From assembly GCA_905178155.1 (NCBI GenBank), contig CAJINV010000004.1, forward strand, positions 10,001,546-10,065,545: a stretch of 64,000 nt of DNA, read 5' to 3'. Positions within the stretch are counted from its first letter, which is position 1; every line of letters begins with the position of its first letter. Of the stretch, positions 39,001 to 47,078 are shown piece after piece. The notes under the pieces were generated by a model that did no database searches, was not told the DNA's origin, and saw only the letters and a program-made list of their open reading frames with translations. The position numbers and the translations under genes are program-made. This stretch comes from Amoebophrya sp. A120. Its lineage: Eukaryota > Sar > Dinophyceae > Syndiniales > Amoebophryaceae.

Positions 39001-42000
39001 AGTCTCGTCGTCGTTACCCGAACAAGAGGCACATCAACATCACCACGCCGCCGCACAGAACGCGAACAGCCGGAATTTGCCGCCAAGGGACTTTTATCCA
39101 GTGCAAAAGTATCGTACTCGTATAAATGCAAGTCTTGCATCACAAATCTTGTTCCCAAGGCAAATCAGCATTACAAATTTTATTTCTCATGCTGAGGAAA
39201 TTTGTAATGCATTTATACGAGTACGATGCTTTTGCAGTTCATAACTTTTTTGGCAACTTTGAGAAGTGCATTGTGGACAAGCACGCGAGGGGTTTTCTGA
39301 AGATATCAAATGTAAAAATGTCTGGGTCTGGAAGATTGCAACTTGTCATGCTAAATCTGCAGCATGCAAAAATCTGCGTTGCATGATTACCAAAAGTCGT
39401 CCAGTTTTGACCAAGTCGGGAGGTAGTTTCTCATGCAGGATAGGCATTAGAAAGGTCTCGTAGAATCTGTCATGCTAGGTCCTGCATTCCAGACCTCATG
39501 GGTCACAGAAAAGCAGCATGACAAGTCGCGCACTCTTCCAGACCGAGACATTTTTACAATCCATAGAAGACGAGGATAAACAACTTCATGCAGAAGGTGC
39601 GGACCATTGGCAAGATGATGGACGTGGACGCAAGCCGGAAAAAGTTGCTCGCAGAGCAGGACACGATTTGTCAGTCCTTGGCCAACCAGTACCTGTGGGC
39701 GGAAAGGGAGATCCAGCGGCTGCCGGCGAACGGGGACCAAATAAAGCTCCCGCTCGGAAAGATCTTGTCTATCAACTGTAAAAATGTCTGGGTCTGGAAA
39801 AGTGCAACTTGTCATGCTAAATCTGAAACTGAATCATACAAAAATCTGCGTTGCATGATTACCAATTAGGCTGTTCACTTTTGAGAAGGCCGAGAGGCAG
39901 TTTCTCATGCGGAAAAGGCATGGTAAAGATCTCACAGAATCTGTGATGCTACGGCATGCATCACAGACCTCACACGTCATGCAAAACCTGCGTCACAAGT
40001 CTGGCACTCTTCCAGACCCAGACATTTTTGCAATCCATATTGTCCCAAAATCTGCAAAAGGAACTCCACTTTTACATCCACGCGCTCCACGAATGCCGAA
40101 AGTGGGCTCCACGGTATGAAAAGGAAAAATCCCCCCTCCCCATATCAAAAAGGAAATCTGTGATGCTGGATTTGCGTACACAAATCAGATTTGTATTGCA
40201 GGAGGGCGTTCTTGCGGCCAGATCCCCAGGCTAGGTAGGGGCGTATGGGTCTAGTTGTTCAGCATTGCAAACGGCTGACCTTTAGGCCCAACAGCATGGC
40301 AAATCGCTTCCATAATGGGGCGGAAGCTTCTGCCCTTGTCTTCTTGCAAGACAAATGTGATCTCTGACCTCAAATCAGCAACGCAAATTTTCGAAAAGAT
40401 ACGTTTTCGATATGGGGAGGGGGGATTTTTCCTCTCAATAAACGGGGAACGGTGTTTCCGCCCCCACCGCCGCTCCCGTTGATTTTGGCGAACCACAAGC
40501 CGGTCGGGGAGCATCCGCCCGGATTTCAAAACGCGTCGAACATTGTGTTGGTACAGTCAGGACGAGCACCTGGTGCTCCTGCAGGGGAGGTGGGAGGTGC
40601 AGCTCCCGGTACTACAGGCGCGGCTGCTGCAACAGCGGGAGGTGGTACTGCTGCTCCAGCATCTTCATCTTCTTCTTCCCAGCACTTCACGCCAGCCGTG
40701 CTTCCCCCGCCGGGCCACGCGCCAATGAGGCCCCCTCCGTCAAGTTCCGCTCGTGCTTGGACCGCGCCGCAACAGCCCCCAGCCGTTGCTCCAGAGCAGC
40801 AGTTGCCGTACCCTTTTCTCCCCGCGAGTGATCCGGCCAACCAGATAATTATCGACGACCCAGCAGGAGGTGGTGGTGGTGCAGGAGGAGCTCCAGCAGG
40901 TGCACCACCTCTTGTACTCCCTATACCATCGGTCGCGGCACAAGTTGCTGCACCAGTCCCAGCTGCCGTCAACACAAATGCAACTGCGAATGGAGCAGGT
41001 ACTACTCAGCAGGTCAAATCGCTCAAGAACCAGATGAAGGCGAAGAGTGGGTTTCGCGGGACAGACAATCCGAACAACATTCCACTAGACAAGAGTATTT
41101 CCATCGAGGAGAACATCGCGCAGCGGGATCTGAAAAACGGAATTATTCAGAGCAAGGGAGACGAAAAGACCGTCGCAGGAGCAGGAGCCAGCACGGGAGC
41201 TGCCGCAGCCCAATCTGCGTCGCAGTCGAAACAAACGACTACAGCCGCGGCCTCTAGTAGTGGCGCAGCAGCTGTAGCAGCAGCTTCCTCTAGTACAACG
41301 ACCGCTGCTCCCGTCCCTCAGCAACAGCTAAAACTCTCCTCCAACATGCAGAAGCAGCTAAAGGAAAACGCGAAGAGTCTGATTTTCGTTCCCAAAGAGG
41401 CGCAGGCGAGGAAGAAGAAAACCGTGGATTGCCACTGTTTCGAGGTTATCAAATGCAAAAATGTTCTCATGTCTGGTTCTGGAAGAATGCGAGACTTGTA
41501 TTGCTGAACTCGTATGCCCCTAGACTCTGTGATGCATGTTATGGAATAGCGCCAACCCTCTGTCATGCAAAAACGCGATTTCTCATGCGGGTTACGCACA
41601 ACATAACCGCTCAGACATTTCTGATGCGTAGCTGCGTATTGGAGTCAGTTTGCGACGCATGTGTTAGCATCACAAATTTCCAGACTTGTTATCAGACATA
41701 TTTGCATTTGATAGAGGTCCAGCTGGAAAATCAAAGACGGAAATTCGTGGTTTTGGATCAAGACCTCGCCAACATGATCCTCCAGGTCCGCCAACCGTTG
41801 AAGGCGTTTCTTTCCATGACCATGGGGGCCGCCCCGGAGCAGATGATGTCCTCCGCTGTGGTGCGGCAAATTTACGCGCGGTTGCAGCACATTTTCCTCC
41901 TTTCCTACGCCAGTTACGACCCGCCGGAATTCTCGACACAACTTTGCAAGGATCTCGTGCACGAAACGCAGGAGAAGAGGGGGATAGTTTCTACTTCATC

Positions 42001-43193
42001 TACTTCCGGGGGCCAACAGGAGTTGGACTTCCTGGATCACTGGGGGCAGGTTCCGTTGTTAAACGAAACGGAGGAAGACCGGGCGTATTACGAGAAGAAA
42101 AGAGGTGAGTACCACTTGAAGACCGAGGAAACGGTGGATATGTTGTACCCGAAAATACGAAGTTGTGTCGCGGAAAACAGTGGTTTGAAGACCGCAGATG
42201 GTGACATGATCAAAAGTGGCGAACAAGCGACTAGTTCTGCGAAGCAGGCGGATGAGAAGATGAAGGACAACACCAACATCAAAGACCCCGATGAAGACCT
42301 TCATCTCGACCTGTACTTCCCAGAAACGGAGGACTCCGACGCGATCGAGAGCAAAAAGAAGCAGCAGCTGAAGCAAATCCGGAAGAAGCGGAAAATATCC
42401 TGTGCAAAAGTATCGCACTCGTATTGCAATCATGCATATACAAATGTTTTTCTCAGAGTAAATCCGCATTGCAAATTTTATTGCTCATGCTGAGGGAATT
42501 TGTCTTGCATTTATACGAGTGCGATACTTTTGCAGTTCATAGAAAAAACTTCTGAACAAGGATTTTTTCGGCACCAATACTGGAAATGAGGAACCACATC
42601 AACAAGGGGACACGGTATTATACGGGGCGCCTGCGGCAGGTGCTACTGAAGGAACAAACAGAGAGAAAAAGGACAAAAAGGAGAAAAAAAAGAGCAAAAA
42701 AGAGACACTCGTCGACTCCATCGACGCGGTTAAAAACAACGAAAACCCATACGAGCAACAGACTAAAGCAAAACCATCTCTGCAACTACACACGGCCCCC
42801 TCGCTCTTCGCGCATCACCCCGGGGCGCCCACGGCTTTGTGGCATCAGTCGTTGTTGAGTGATCCACACCGACCGGCGGTCGTGCCTCACTCGACCTCAT
42901 CACTGGATCCGGCTGCGGTGTATAACTACGGAACTACTGCTGGCACTGCTCCGGGCGCCGGTCCGGGCTCTTTATTCCGACCGGTAAGTGGCGTTCTACC
43001 TGTGCCTGCACCGAATGTTCTTGCACCACCAGCATCCGGGGGTGGTGCTGCCTCTTCAACGTCGAAAACGAAATGGAAATACACTGGAACCGACGCGGTG
43101 CAACGGAAAGCGCCGGAGATTTTCCCCAGCGCGGAGGAGCTCCAGGGAATTACGTCACCGCACAGGACGGAAATGAACCCCTTTGCTTTCTGA
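9050..43193 (+). CDS. Giant RS-rich DEAH/RHA-type helicase-like protein, 37 exons
   Basis: Exons (left repeat copy kept): 9050-11461, 11683-12512, 13504-13537, 13762-13875, 14040-14076, 14337-14414, 14565-15013, 15752-16177, 19892-19927, 20196-20630, 20814-22424, 22587-25303, 25631-25714, 25889-26034, 26348-26400, 26712-28484, 28752-28819, 29115-30111, 30267-30363, 30557-31524, 31676-32308, 32462-33428, 33686-33734, 33894-33936, 34153-34198, 34422-34464, 34705-35027, 35255-35337, 35488-37282, 37600-38164, 38416-39094, 39249-39303, 39571-39769, 40045-40114, 40446-41446, 41719-42395, 42547-43193. They close to 7,079 aa. Residues 1-1080 are charged and RS-rich. Helicase core: GPAGCGKST (about 2206), DELQ in place of DEAH (about 2322), SMTA (about 2361), a long coiled insert, LIILPTWNDC (about 3590), KVILATPGMVDYACTIEDVVYVLDSGR in the motif V position (about 3847) and a winged-helix/HA2-like stretch (about 4400-4440). 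Motif VI arginines are not evident, so it may not unwind RNA. The tail is Pro/Gln-rich. ATG 9050 precedes SDHEEDFF. It could be two genes, but no internal stop or start forces that. Confidence 0.8.
11462..11677. mobile_element. Introner, family C
   Basis: 216 bp, TATGAAAGTGCACAAC...GTTGTGCACTGTCATA, with direct repeat CGGCT at 11457-11461 and 11678-11682. Joined reading SSSTAAAVGSST. Confidence 0.93.
12513..13498. mobile_element. Introner, family D, carrying a nested insert
   Basis: 986 bp, TATCATTTGTAAAAACGTCC...GACGTTTTTGCTCAGGATA, with direct repeat AACGA at 12508-12512 and 13499-13503. Other D copies are about 285 bp; the excess is the insert at 12762-13451. Joined reading DLHNDGADPKV. 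Confidence 0.9.
12762..13451. mobile_element. 690-bp insert inside a family D introner
   Basis: AAAATCCG occurs at 12754-12761 and again at 13452-13459, and family D sequence resumes exactly after it. The insert has no clear inverted ends and finishes in an A-run, which suggests a retroposon. The A-run makes the exact border uncertain. No coding capacity seen. Confidence 0.6.
13538..13756. mobile_element. Introner, family C
   Basis: 219 bp, TATGACACTGCACAAC...TTGTGCACTGTGATA, with flanking AGGAG/AGGAA (4 of 5). It splits TEEEE from RRQDKRDEF. Confidence 0.88.
13876..14034. mobile_element. Introner, family A
   Basis: 159 bp, TATGAACTGC...GCACTGCATA, with direct repeat CCCAC at 13871-13875 and 14035-14039. 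Joined reading RKETHPYVSW. Confidence 0.92.
14077..14331. mobile_element. Introner, family B
   Basis: 255 bp, TATCAACTGCAAAAGTGTCT...GCATTTCATA, with direct repeat GCACC at 14072-14076 and 14332-14336. Joined reading SWLHHSEHDDF. Confidence 0.92.
14415..14559. mobile_element. Introner, family A
   Basis: 145 bp, TATCCTGTGC...CCAAGTCATA, with direct repeat GAAGC at 14410-14414 and 14560-14564. Joined reading DIKKRKSKEI. Confidence 0.92.
15014..15746. mobile_element. Introner, family M, with internal tandem repeat
   Basis: 733 bp. The left arm, TATGC then GGGGGGAGGGGGAAAAG, and AGATCATCCC up to 15050 mirror the right end from about 15711, GGGATGATCATTC through CCATA. The direct repeat is gone (ACAGC against TCCCT), but the TATG...CATA rule still gives an in-frame join, IKDNSLASNNLTKATKRA. 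Confidence 0.75.
15240..15670. repeat. ~72-bp tandem repeat inside the family M intron
   Basis: Six or seven degenerate copies built around AATAAAAATAAAATTTTGAA followed by a (T/C)CGCGGATTC segment. They alternate between plain AT-rich and GC-rich stretches. No coding content. Confidence 0.8.
16204..16870. repeat. Left alternating CG/CA tract
   Basis: Near-continuous alternating purine-pyrimidine (CGCGCG, CGCACGCA) broken by ACACCTTCCTGCTC and ACACGGGGAGGGGACG spacers. It is inverted relative to 19100-19749. Confidence 0.9.
17473..18440. repeat. 18-bp GGGCCGCCGCTGACTAAG satellite
   Basis: Dozens of degenerate 18-bp units. A block of about 169 bp is itself duplicated (17761 onward and 17930 onward), showing higher-order amplification. 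It forms the core of the palindromic element. Confidence 0.88.
19100..19749. repeat. Right alternating CG/CA tract
   Basis: Mirror of the left tract. The outer 150 bases (about 19600-19749) match the reverse complement of 16204-16355 closely. Confidence 0.9.
19928..20190. mobile_element. Introner, family B
   Basis: 263 bp, TATGGATTGC...ACATTTGATA, with direct repeat TGGAA at 19923-19927 and 20191-20195. Joined reading LSPMEGAVVVEKD. Confidence 0.92.
20631..20813 (+). other. Conventional GT-AG intron
   Basis: 183 bp, GTACTAG...TATCACAG, phase 0, with no inverted ends and no direct repeat. Joined reading EVLFAIVAVFNHNLL. It is the only intron of this class in the giant gene. Confidence 0.8.
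22425..22581. mobile_element. Introner, family F
   Basis: 157 bp, TAGGCAATACAAATTTCCCG...GGGAAATTTACTGTGGATA, with direct repeat ACCAG at 22420-22424 and 22582-22586. Joined reading VDFIYQALHYHVSS. Confidence 0.92.
25304..25623. mobile_element. Introner, family E
   Basis: 320 bp, ACTGTGAGGAAAAATC...GGATTTTTCCTTTTGAT, with a 7-bp direct repeat CGACGAT at 25297-25303 and 25624-25630. Joined reading NRVTTMLKNSPN. Confidence 0.88.
25715..25883. mobile_element. Introner, family F
   Basis: 169 bp, TATCCACAATAAATTTCCCG...GGGAAATTTGTATTGCATA, with direct repeat AAGCA at 25710-25714 and 25884-25888. Joined reading TANKHVTTLLQNV. Confidence 0.92.
26035..26342. mobile_element. Introner, family J
   Basis: 308 bp, TATTACCATGAAAAATACCC...GGCATTTTTCCTCGCGATA, with direct repeat GGAGC at 26030-26034 and 26343-26347. 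Joined reading KAELEQKENPKS. Only copy of this family seen. Confidence 0.88.
26401..26706. mobile_element. Introner, family H
   Basis: 306 bp, TATGAAAGCCTCAGG...CTGAGGCTTTCATA, with direct repeat CGGAG at 26396-26400 and 26707-26711. Joined reading KEAAERKKFVKTL. Half of a second copy starts at 60063. Confidence 0.92.
28485..28746. mobile_element. Introner, family B
   Basis: 262 bp, TATCAACTGTAAAAACGTCT...GCAATCCATA, with direct repeat CGATG at 28480-28484 and 28747-28751. Joined reading FTNPMNDSTNPF. Confidence 0.92.
28820..29109. mobile_element. Introner, family D
   Basis: 290 bp, TATCTAATGCAAAAACATCC...GACGTTTTTACACAGAATA, with direct repeat GCTGT at 28815-28819 and 29110-29114. Joined reading NKPAVVVSSAS. 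Intact reference copy for the element at 12513. Confidence 0.92.
30112..30261. mobile_element. Introner, family A
   Basis: 150 bp, TATCCTGTGC...GCAATGCATA, with direct repeat GGAAG at 30107-30111 and 30262-30266. Joined reading GVERRKKLRAK. Confidence 0.92.
30364..30551. mobile_element. Introner, family G (GTTAACGTTAACG arms)
   Basis: 188 bp, TATGTCAGGAAAAAGTGTTA...CACTTTTTTGTTTGATA, with flanking CCACC/TCACC (4 of 5). Joined reading DLEDHQQLKNSD. Confidence 0.88.
31525..31670. mobile_element. Introner, family A
   Basis: 146 bp, TATCCTGTGC...GCAGTGCATA, with direct repeat AATAT at 31520-31524 and 31671-31675. Joined reading FPEKYLADEYV. Confidence 0.92.
32309..32456. mobile_element. Introner, family A
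   Basis: 148 bp, TATGAACTGC...GCAGAGGATA, with direct repeat TGTTG at 32304-32308 and 32457-32461. Joined reading NLLLLMNTTINA. Confidence 0.92.
33429..33680. mobile_element. Introner, family B
   Basis: 252 bp, TATCAAATGC...GCATTTGATA, with direct repeat GAACG at 33424-33428 and 33681-33685. Joined reading GFENAVGYNTAP. Confidence 0.92.
33735..33888. mobile_element. Introner, family A
   Basis: 154 bp, TATGGATTGC...GCAAAGGATA, with direct repeat TTGGA at 33730-33734 and 33889-33893. Joined reading VRYLELLLFQME. Confidence 0.92.
33937..34147. mobile_element. Introner, family G (GTTACAGTTACAC arms)
   Basis: 211 bp, TATGCAAAGAAAAAAGTG...CACTTTTTTCTTGTGATA, with direct repeat TCCGG at 33932-33936 and 34148-34152. 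Joined reading NSLRSLRLFTDV. Confidence 0.92.
34199..34416. mobile_element. Introner, family C
   Basis: 218 bp, TATGACAGTGCACAAG...GTTGTGCACTTTCATA, with flanking CGTCC/CGTGC (4 of 5). Joined reading QFARVREKSLNI. Confidence 0.9.
34465..34699. mobile_element. Introner, family G-like (CAACTGTTACA arms)
   Basis: 235 bp, TATGGCTCTCTCAACTG...GAGAACCCCATA. Each arm repeats the motif CTCAACTGTTACAT twice. Direct repeat TCCTC at 34460-34464 and 34700-34704. Joined reading AHPSSKTGFGSA. Confidence 0.9.
35028..35249. mobile_element. Introner, family C
   Basis: 222 bp, TATGACAGTGCACAAC...GTTGTGCACTGTCATT, with direct repeat CGAGA at 35023-35027 and 35250-35254. Joined reading HLGEKVLDVKP. Confidence 0.92.
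35338..35482. mobile_element. Introner, family A
   Basis: 145 bp, TATCCTGTGC...GCAATCCATA, with flanking CGACG/CGAAG (4 of 5). Joined reading LYTTRRATAKE (or TTKRR if the right copy is used). Confidence 0.88.
37283..37594. mobile_element. Introner, family E
   Basis: 312 bp, TATCAAAATGAAAAATGCC...GGATTTTTCCTCACAATA, with flanking GTTCA/GTTAA (4 of 5). The join runs from VLTA into SREKNSLSAFSW in frame. Confidence 0.88.
38165..38410. mobile_element. Introner, family F
   Basis: 246 bp, TATGCAATACAAATTTCG...GAAATTTCCTGTGAATA, with direct repeat GCTGA at 38160-38164 and 38411-38415. Joined reading STAADQAQQQPG. Confidence 0.9.
39095..39243. mobile_element. Introner, family A
   Basis: 149 bp, TATCCAGTGC...GCAGTTCATA, with direct repeat ACTTT at 39090-39094 and 39244-39248. 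Joined reading PPRDFFGNFEK. Confidence 0.92.
39304..39565. mobile_element. Introner, family B
   Basis: 262 bp, TATCAAATGTAAAAATGTCT...ACAATCCATA, with direct repeat GAAGA at 39299-39303 and 39566-39570. Joined reading RGFLKTRINNFM. Confidence 0.92.
39770..40039. mobile_element. Introner, family B
   Basis: 270 bp, TATCAACTGTAAAAATGTCT...GCAATCCATA, with direct repeat TTGTC at 39765-39769 and 40040-40044. Joined reading GKILSQNLQKEL. Confidence 0.92.
40115..40440. mobile_element. Introner, family E
   Basis: 326 bp, TATGAAAAGGAAAAATCC...GGATTTTTCCTCTCAATA, with flanking CACGG/AACGG (4 of 5). Joined reading WAPRGTVFPPPP. Confidence 0.9.
41447..41713. mobile_element. Introner, family B
   Basis: 267 bp, TATCAAATGCAAAAATGTTC...GCATTTGATA, with direct repeat GAGGT at 41442-41446 and 41714-41718. 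Joined reading DCHCFEVQLENQ. Confidence 0.92.
42396..42541. mobile_element. Introner, family A
   Basis: 146 bp, TATCCTGTGC...GCAGTTCATA, with direct repeat GAAAA at 42391-42395 and 42542-42546. Joined reading IRKKRKKLLNKD. Confidence 0.92.
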
Positions 43194-44682
43194 GCAGCGG
43201 GATGAGAATCGGTGATGTGGGCAAGGCTTCGAGTGAAGATGCAAGGGTAGTGCGAAGATGTAGATGATCCGAATGAAAGATAAGTTGAAAAAAAAATGAA
43301 AAACACAAAAAATTATGCCATTACTCTACTTATTTTCTATGCGCATGACGACACACCGATACCTCGAGTGGGGGCCCTCGCTCTAGGGGGTCCAGTCTAA
43401 TCGACAGTTGTTTCGAGCTTTTCGGCTTCACGAGAAGAATGAAATTTCCGTGAGATCGCGAGGACGTAACACGGCGACGCCTGCTAATGGTACTGGCTGA
43501 GCTTGAGATTGAGTAGTTCGTTCTGAAGGTAGCAAGAACACGCAAAACCAAAAACGATGTCAATTTTAAGGCGTGTATCTGCCTGTCAGTACTACACGTT
43601 CGCGCCGGTGGTCTTTGCGAATCTATGACGCTACAAAGAAGGAGTTTGTTGATGAAAATTAAAGTCGACATTGTACAACTACAGATCTCTCGGAGCAGGG
43701 CTTATGCTTCTCTATTTTTTTCTGTTGTAAGAACATAGATCACCAACGTGGTTCTCGTGTTCTTTCTCTTTTATCTTTTTCCACAGCGCAACTTCGTTTT
43801 CGTTTCTGTTTCTGATAACTTCTGCATCTATTTGTTTCGCTCGCAGGGGGTCCACTGTCTATTTTTGATTCTGATCAACACGAAGATCATGCTCTGGAAT
43901 AAAACAAATGTAAGAAGTGGAACACGCGCAACCAGCTGGACTACTTCCGCAGAAGATCCTTTCTTCAAGAGATCTAGAGTAGGCTGTTTTTCTGGCACGA
44001 CGGGCACCTCCGTCCTCCAGCTCCTGGAGATGCTCCAACAGGAGGGATCACGGACATGATGGAGGTCTTCTACATCTTTCTACTGCCCACCTGCGTTATT
44101 TGCCCTAACAGATAGCTCTATAGAAGAGCGACAAGCAAACACGTGCGTCCTCGGCGTTAAACTTGCATCTTGCAGAAACCGACACACTACCAGATAGGCC
44201 TCGGTAGTTCATGGAGGTGAAAATTTTCAAGTTATCATAACGACAAAAACATTCATAAACGACAATACGACCCTTTCGCTCATGGAAAGGACCAGTCCGC
44301 TCACACGTGCACAACGCTATAAACACAAATAGGATTTTCATTCAACTTTTCATCAGCCACGTTTTATTCATCATCGAGTCCCCTGGTCACGATTCCGAAG
44401 TTAAGTAGTGATTGCTCATAGAAGAAGATTTTATTCTGAAGAACCATAGCTAGGGCTAGTGCGACCATTGCTGAAGGAGCTCCAGTTCAGTGAGCCATAA
44501 CCTGAAGGATAGTAAAAGTTCAGTGAGTCACAACCTGAATAAAGATAAAATACATCTGTATTTCTATTTGCATTCCTAAAATTTCATGATCTCCACCTGC
44601 AGCTACCGCGCAAGCTCATCTTCATCTGGCTTCATTGCCAAAAAGCTGCTGCTGTTTTTTCCCGTATAATTATCCCGTAAAA
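43194..44682. other. Intergenic region, no gene seen
   Basis: Base composition is more AT-rich than the exons. Short frames on both strands have no recognisable motif and no introner was found. A CAACCTGAA motif repeats near 44500-44540. No RNA gene recognised. Confidence 0.5.
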
Positions 44683-46151
44683 ATGGGCGAGACCCTGCGG
44701 TCCGTGACACCGAACCTCGTGGAGTTGTTCGAGATGCTGGGCGACTGCACAACCGAGGACATTGATGAATTGACGAGGTTTCTGAAGCTCCTCCTCCGTG
44801 GACGGGTCACGACTGGGCCAGCGGCCAACGCAAACCTGAACAGTGGTGGGGGTTCAAGTAACTTCAAAAACTTCGCCAACCCGGCGGCATCCTCGAGTAT
44901 TTTTAAAACTCGTACTGTCATCTGGTGTCATTTGTCGCTCATCATGTTCATGATCATGATCACCCCTGGCAGTACTACCCCGTCTAGGCTTTGTTTACAT
45001 ATTCTTGTTGAATCGGCGGCCCGAGATGTTCAGATCACTCGTCATCTCCCTGGTCTTTCACAGTCGAAGAACGTAATCTACCTGTTGGTGTTCATGCTAG
45101 ACCTAGATGAAATAATTTCGATGAACAAAATTCTGTACTCCTTTTCGAAATGATATCCACTCCAAACAGGGGAAACTACCGGCGCCGAATGGCCCCCGCG
45201 AATCCCGGCGCCGACGCAGCGCGCCTCCCCTTACGGGTTGGTGCCCTTCGACCACCTGGCGCCGCAACAGGGGGGTGGCAGCGCGCCGAGTAGTGCGCGG
45301 AAAGGCGGCAAGGGCGGGGCGGTGAAGGATAATGTGGGGGGCAGTGCCGCGAAAGGAGGCAGCAACAATGGGACTACGTTGAGGAAGGTGCAGAATCCGA
45401 GTCCAGAATACAATTTCCACGGGCGACCAGTGGATCAGGGAGAGGTAGACGAGGTGATGACAAAACTGCAAGCGGCCGGTATACGACCCATAGCACCTGA
45501 TTGACTTTGAGTTTGATTTGAAAACGTAAATCTGCACGACAGCAATGTCCTGCTGCCGTGCTCTAGGTAGAAGCGCTAGCGGTAGTATATTGGCATCAGA
45601 ACTTGAGTTTGACAATGCAAAAATGTAAAAAAGATGAAGAGGATAATTTCATCCCCGCTTTAATATTTCGTACTGTCACAGGATCGCTCGACGAGTGCAA
45701 GAAAGCGATGCTCCACTGCCAAGACGACGAACGTTTAAAATACGCCTGCTACGCGATTTTTGGCAAACGGTGTCGCAATTGCTACTTGATGGGCCTTTCC
45801 TGGCAGAATTTGCCGAGTCATACCGTGGCGGAATGCAAGGCGCTCGGAAATCCGTGCATGATCGAGTGCCGAAATTGCCCGGGGGAAAGCCCACACTGGC
45901 TGGATGACTGCCCGAAAAAGGGTCCCGGGAAAGGCACGCACAGGCATAGACAGCATATGAATTGGAAAAGTATCGTACTCGTATAAATGCATTACAAATT
46001 TCCTCAGCATGAAAAATAAAACTTGTAATGCTGATTTACGTTAAGAAAAATATTTGTAATGCATGACTGCAATACGAATGCGATACTTTTGCGCAGGAGA
46101 CAGCCGCTGGTGGAGCAAAGCGTCGGGGGTTCCAATTATGACGTTGACTAG
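44683..46151 (+). CDS. Zinc-knuckle (CCHC-type) protein
   Basis: Four exons (44683-44911, 45170-45478, 45682-45954, 46105-46151) join to exactly 286 codons, 285 residues. The first two introns are ordinary GT-AG introns and the third is a family A introner, so the gene shows both classes side by side. Residues about 1-45 form a helical segment (TPNLVELFEMLGDCTTEDIDELTRFLKLL). The middle is Gly/Ser/Ala-rich. The C-terminal third is Cys/His-rich: CRNC, 12 residues, H, 4, C, then CRNC, 5 residues, H, 4, C, which fits a variant tandem CCHC zinc knuckle. Such knuckles bind single-stranded RNA or DNA. The exact orthologue is not recognised. ATG 44683 is the first in frame and follows a pyrimidine-rich stretch. 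Confidence 0.75.
44912..45169 (+). other. Conventional GT-AG intron
   Basis: 258 bp, GTACTGTCATC...CCAAACAG, phase 1, with no inverted ends. Joined reading SIFKTRETTGAEWPP. Confidence 0.7.
45479..45681 (+). other. Conventional GT-AG intron
   Basis: 203 bp, GTATACGACC...TACTGTCACAG, phase 1. Joined reading TKLQAAGSLDECKKAM removes the in-frame stop at 45502. Confidence 0.75.
45955..46098. mobile_element. Introner, family A
   Basis: 144 bp, ATATGAATTGG...TTTTGCGCAGGA, with direct repeat GACAGC at 45949-45954 and 46099-46104. Joined reading HRHRQPLVEQS. Confidence 0.88.
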
Positions 46152-47078
46152 TAAATAAAAGTGGCACTTCAACATCCTGCTGATGGACGAAAATAAACGA
46201 GAAAGAAATGCTAAAAGTGAAAGCCAGAAAAATATCGCAGCACAGCGCACGTTTGTGTTTGTCCTGTTAAGAACGCAGCATGACAAGTACATAGAATCGA
46301 TCTCCGTGTTGTTCGTCTGTGTCGCTACAAATAAAGAACGAAAATGCACGACTCCTACACAGTCTCGGTTGTTTTGAGAATGTGAATGTTTGAAAATGAG
46401 AGCGTGTCGGTCGTCCTTGTCTCGGAACTTTTTTGCCTTTGCGGAATGCAGCAACGCTGCTCACGATCGGAAATGCGAGCTAGCAATTGATGTACTCTGT
46501 GCCTGTGGCTGTGGTCGAGAACGAGACAAAGAAATAAATTTGAAGTCCGAGATTTAACTTTACAAAAGCCAGCGAGATCTAAATCGTACGTAGCGGAAAT
46601 TCAAATTATACTTTGATTTGTCGTATGTTCTCTGCCTTGCTTTGCATCTGCTCAAAAAAACAAAATGAATTCTGAATCCCTACCTCTCACCCCCAGGTGC
46701 TTAAAGGAGACAAGCAACTGAAAAAGCTACCCGTACAACCCGTTAGCCCAAATACATACTTGTTGACACGAAATACTAGCATAAGTACGACAGAGCATAA
46801 GAAAATACGACAACGAACTCCTACCCACAAGAAACTACCGTATTATTCCATCTATCACGACGACCTGTACTGGCACCTTGTATTAGTGTAGCGAAGAGTA
46901 TTTTTCCCTGATAATTTCCGATCGCCAGCACGAGATTTTCTTTTTTTTCAGAGTTGCCCTCTATTAGGAGAAGTCGCACAAGAGAACTGTAGTTGCAGTT
47001 CAAGTGATCGATTGACAGTCCTTTTTTTTTTCACCTTCTGTTCCTAGATCTTGTGCATCAAGAAGCATATACAAAGCC
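46152..47078. other. Intergenic region upstream of iscU
   Basis: No gene or introner seen. A T-rich tract followed by CACCTTCTGTTCCTAG ends at 47047, 31 bases before the IscU ATG. This is the kind of acceptor expected for a leader intron or for spliced-leader trans-splicing. Confidence 0.5.

Noticed and set aside
9050-43193. Several separate genes instead of one giant gene
   Set aside because: Every junction keeps one frame and no internal stop remains. Still, a hidden boundary cannot be excluded without transcripts.
45479-45504. Stop codon at 45502 as the end of the zinc-knuckle gene
   Set aside because: A GT-AG intron from 45479 joins in phase to the Cys/His-rich exon at 45682, giving 286 codons in all.
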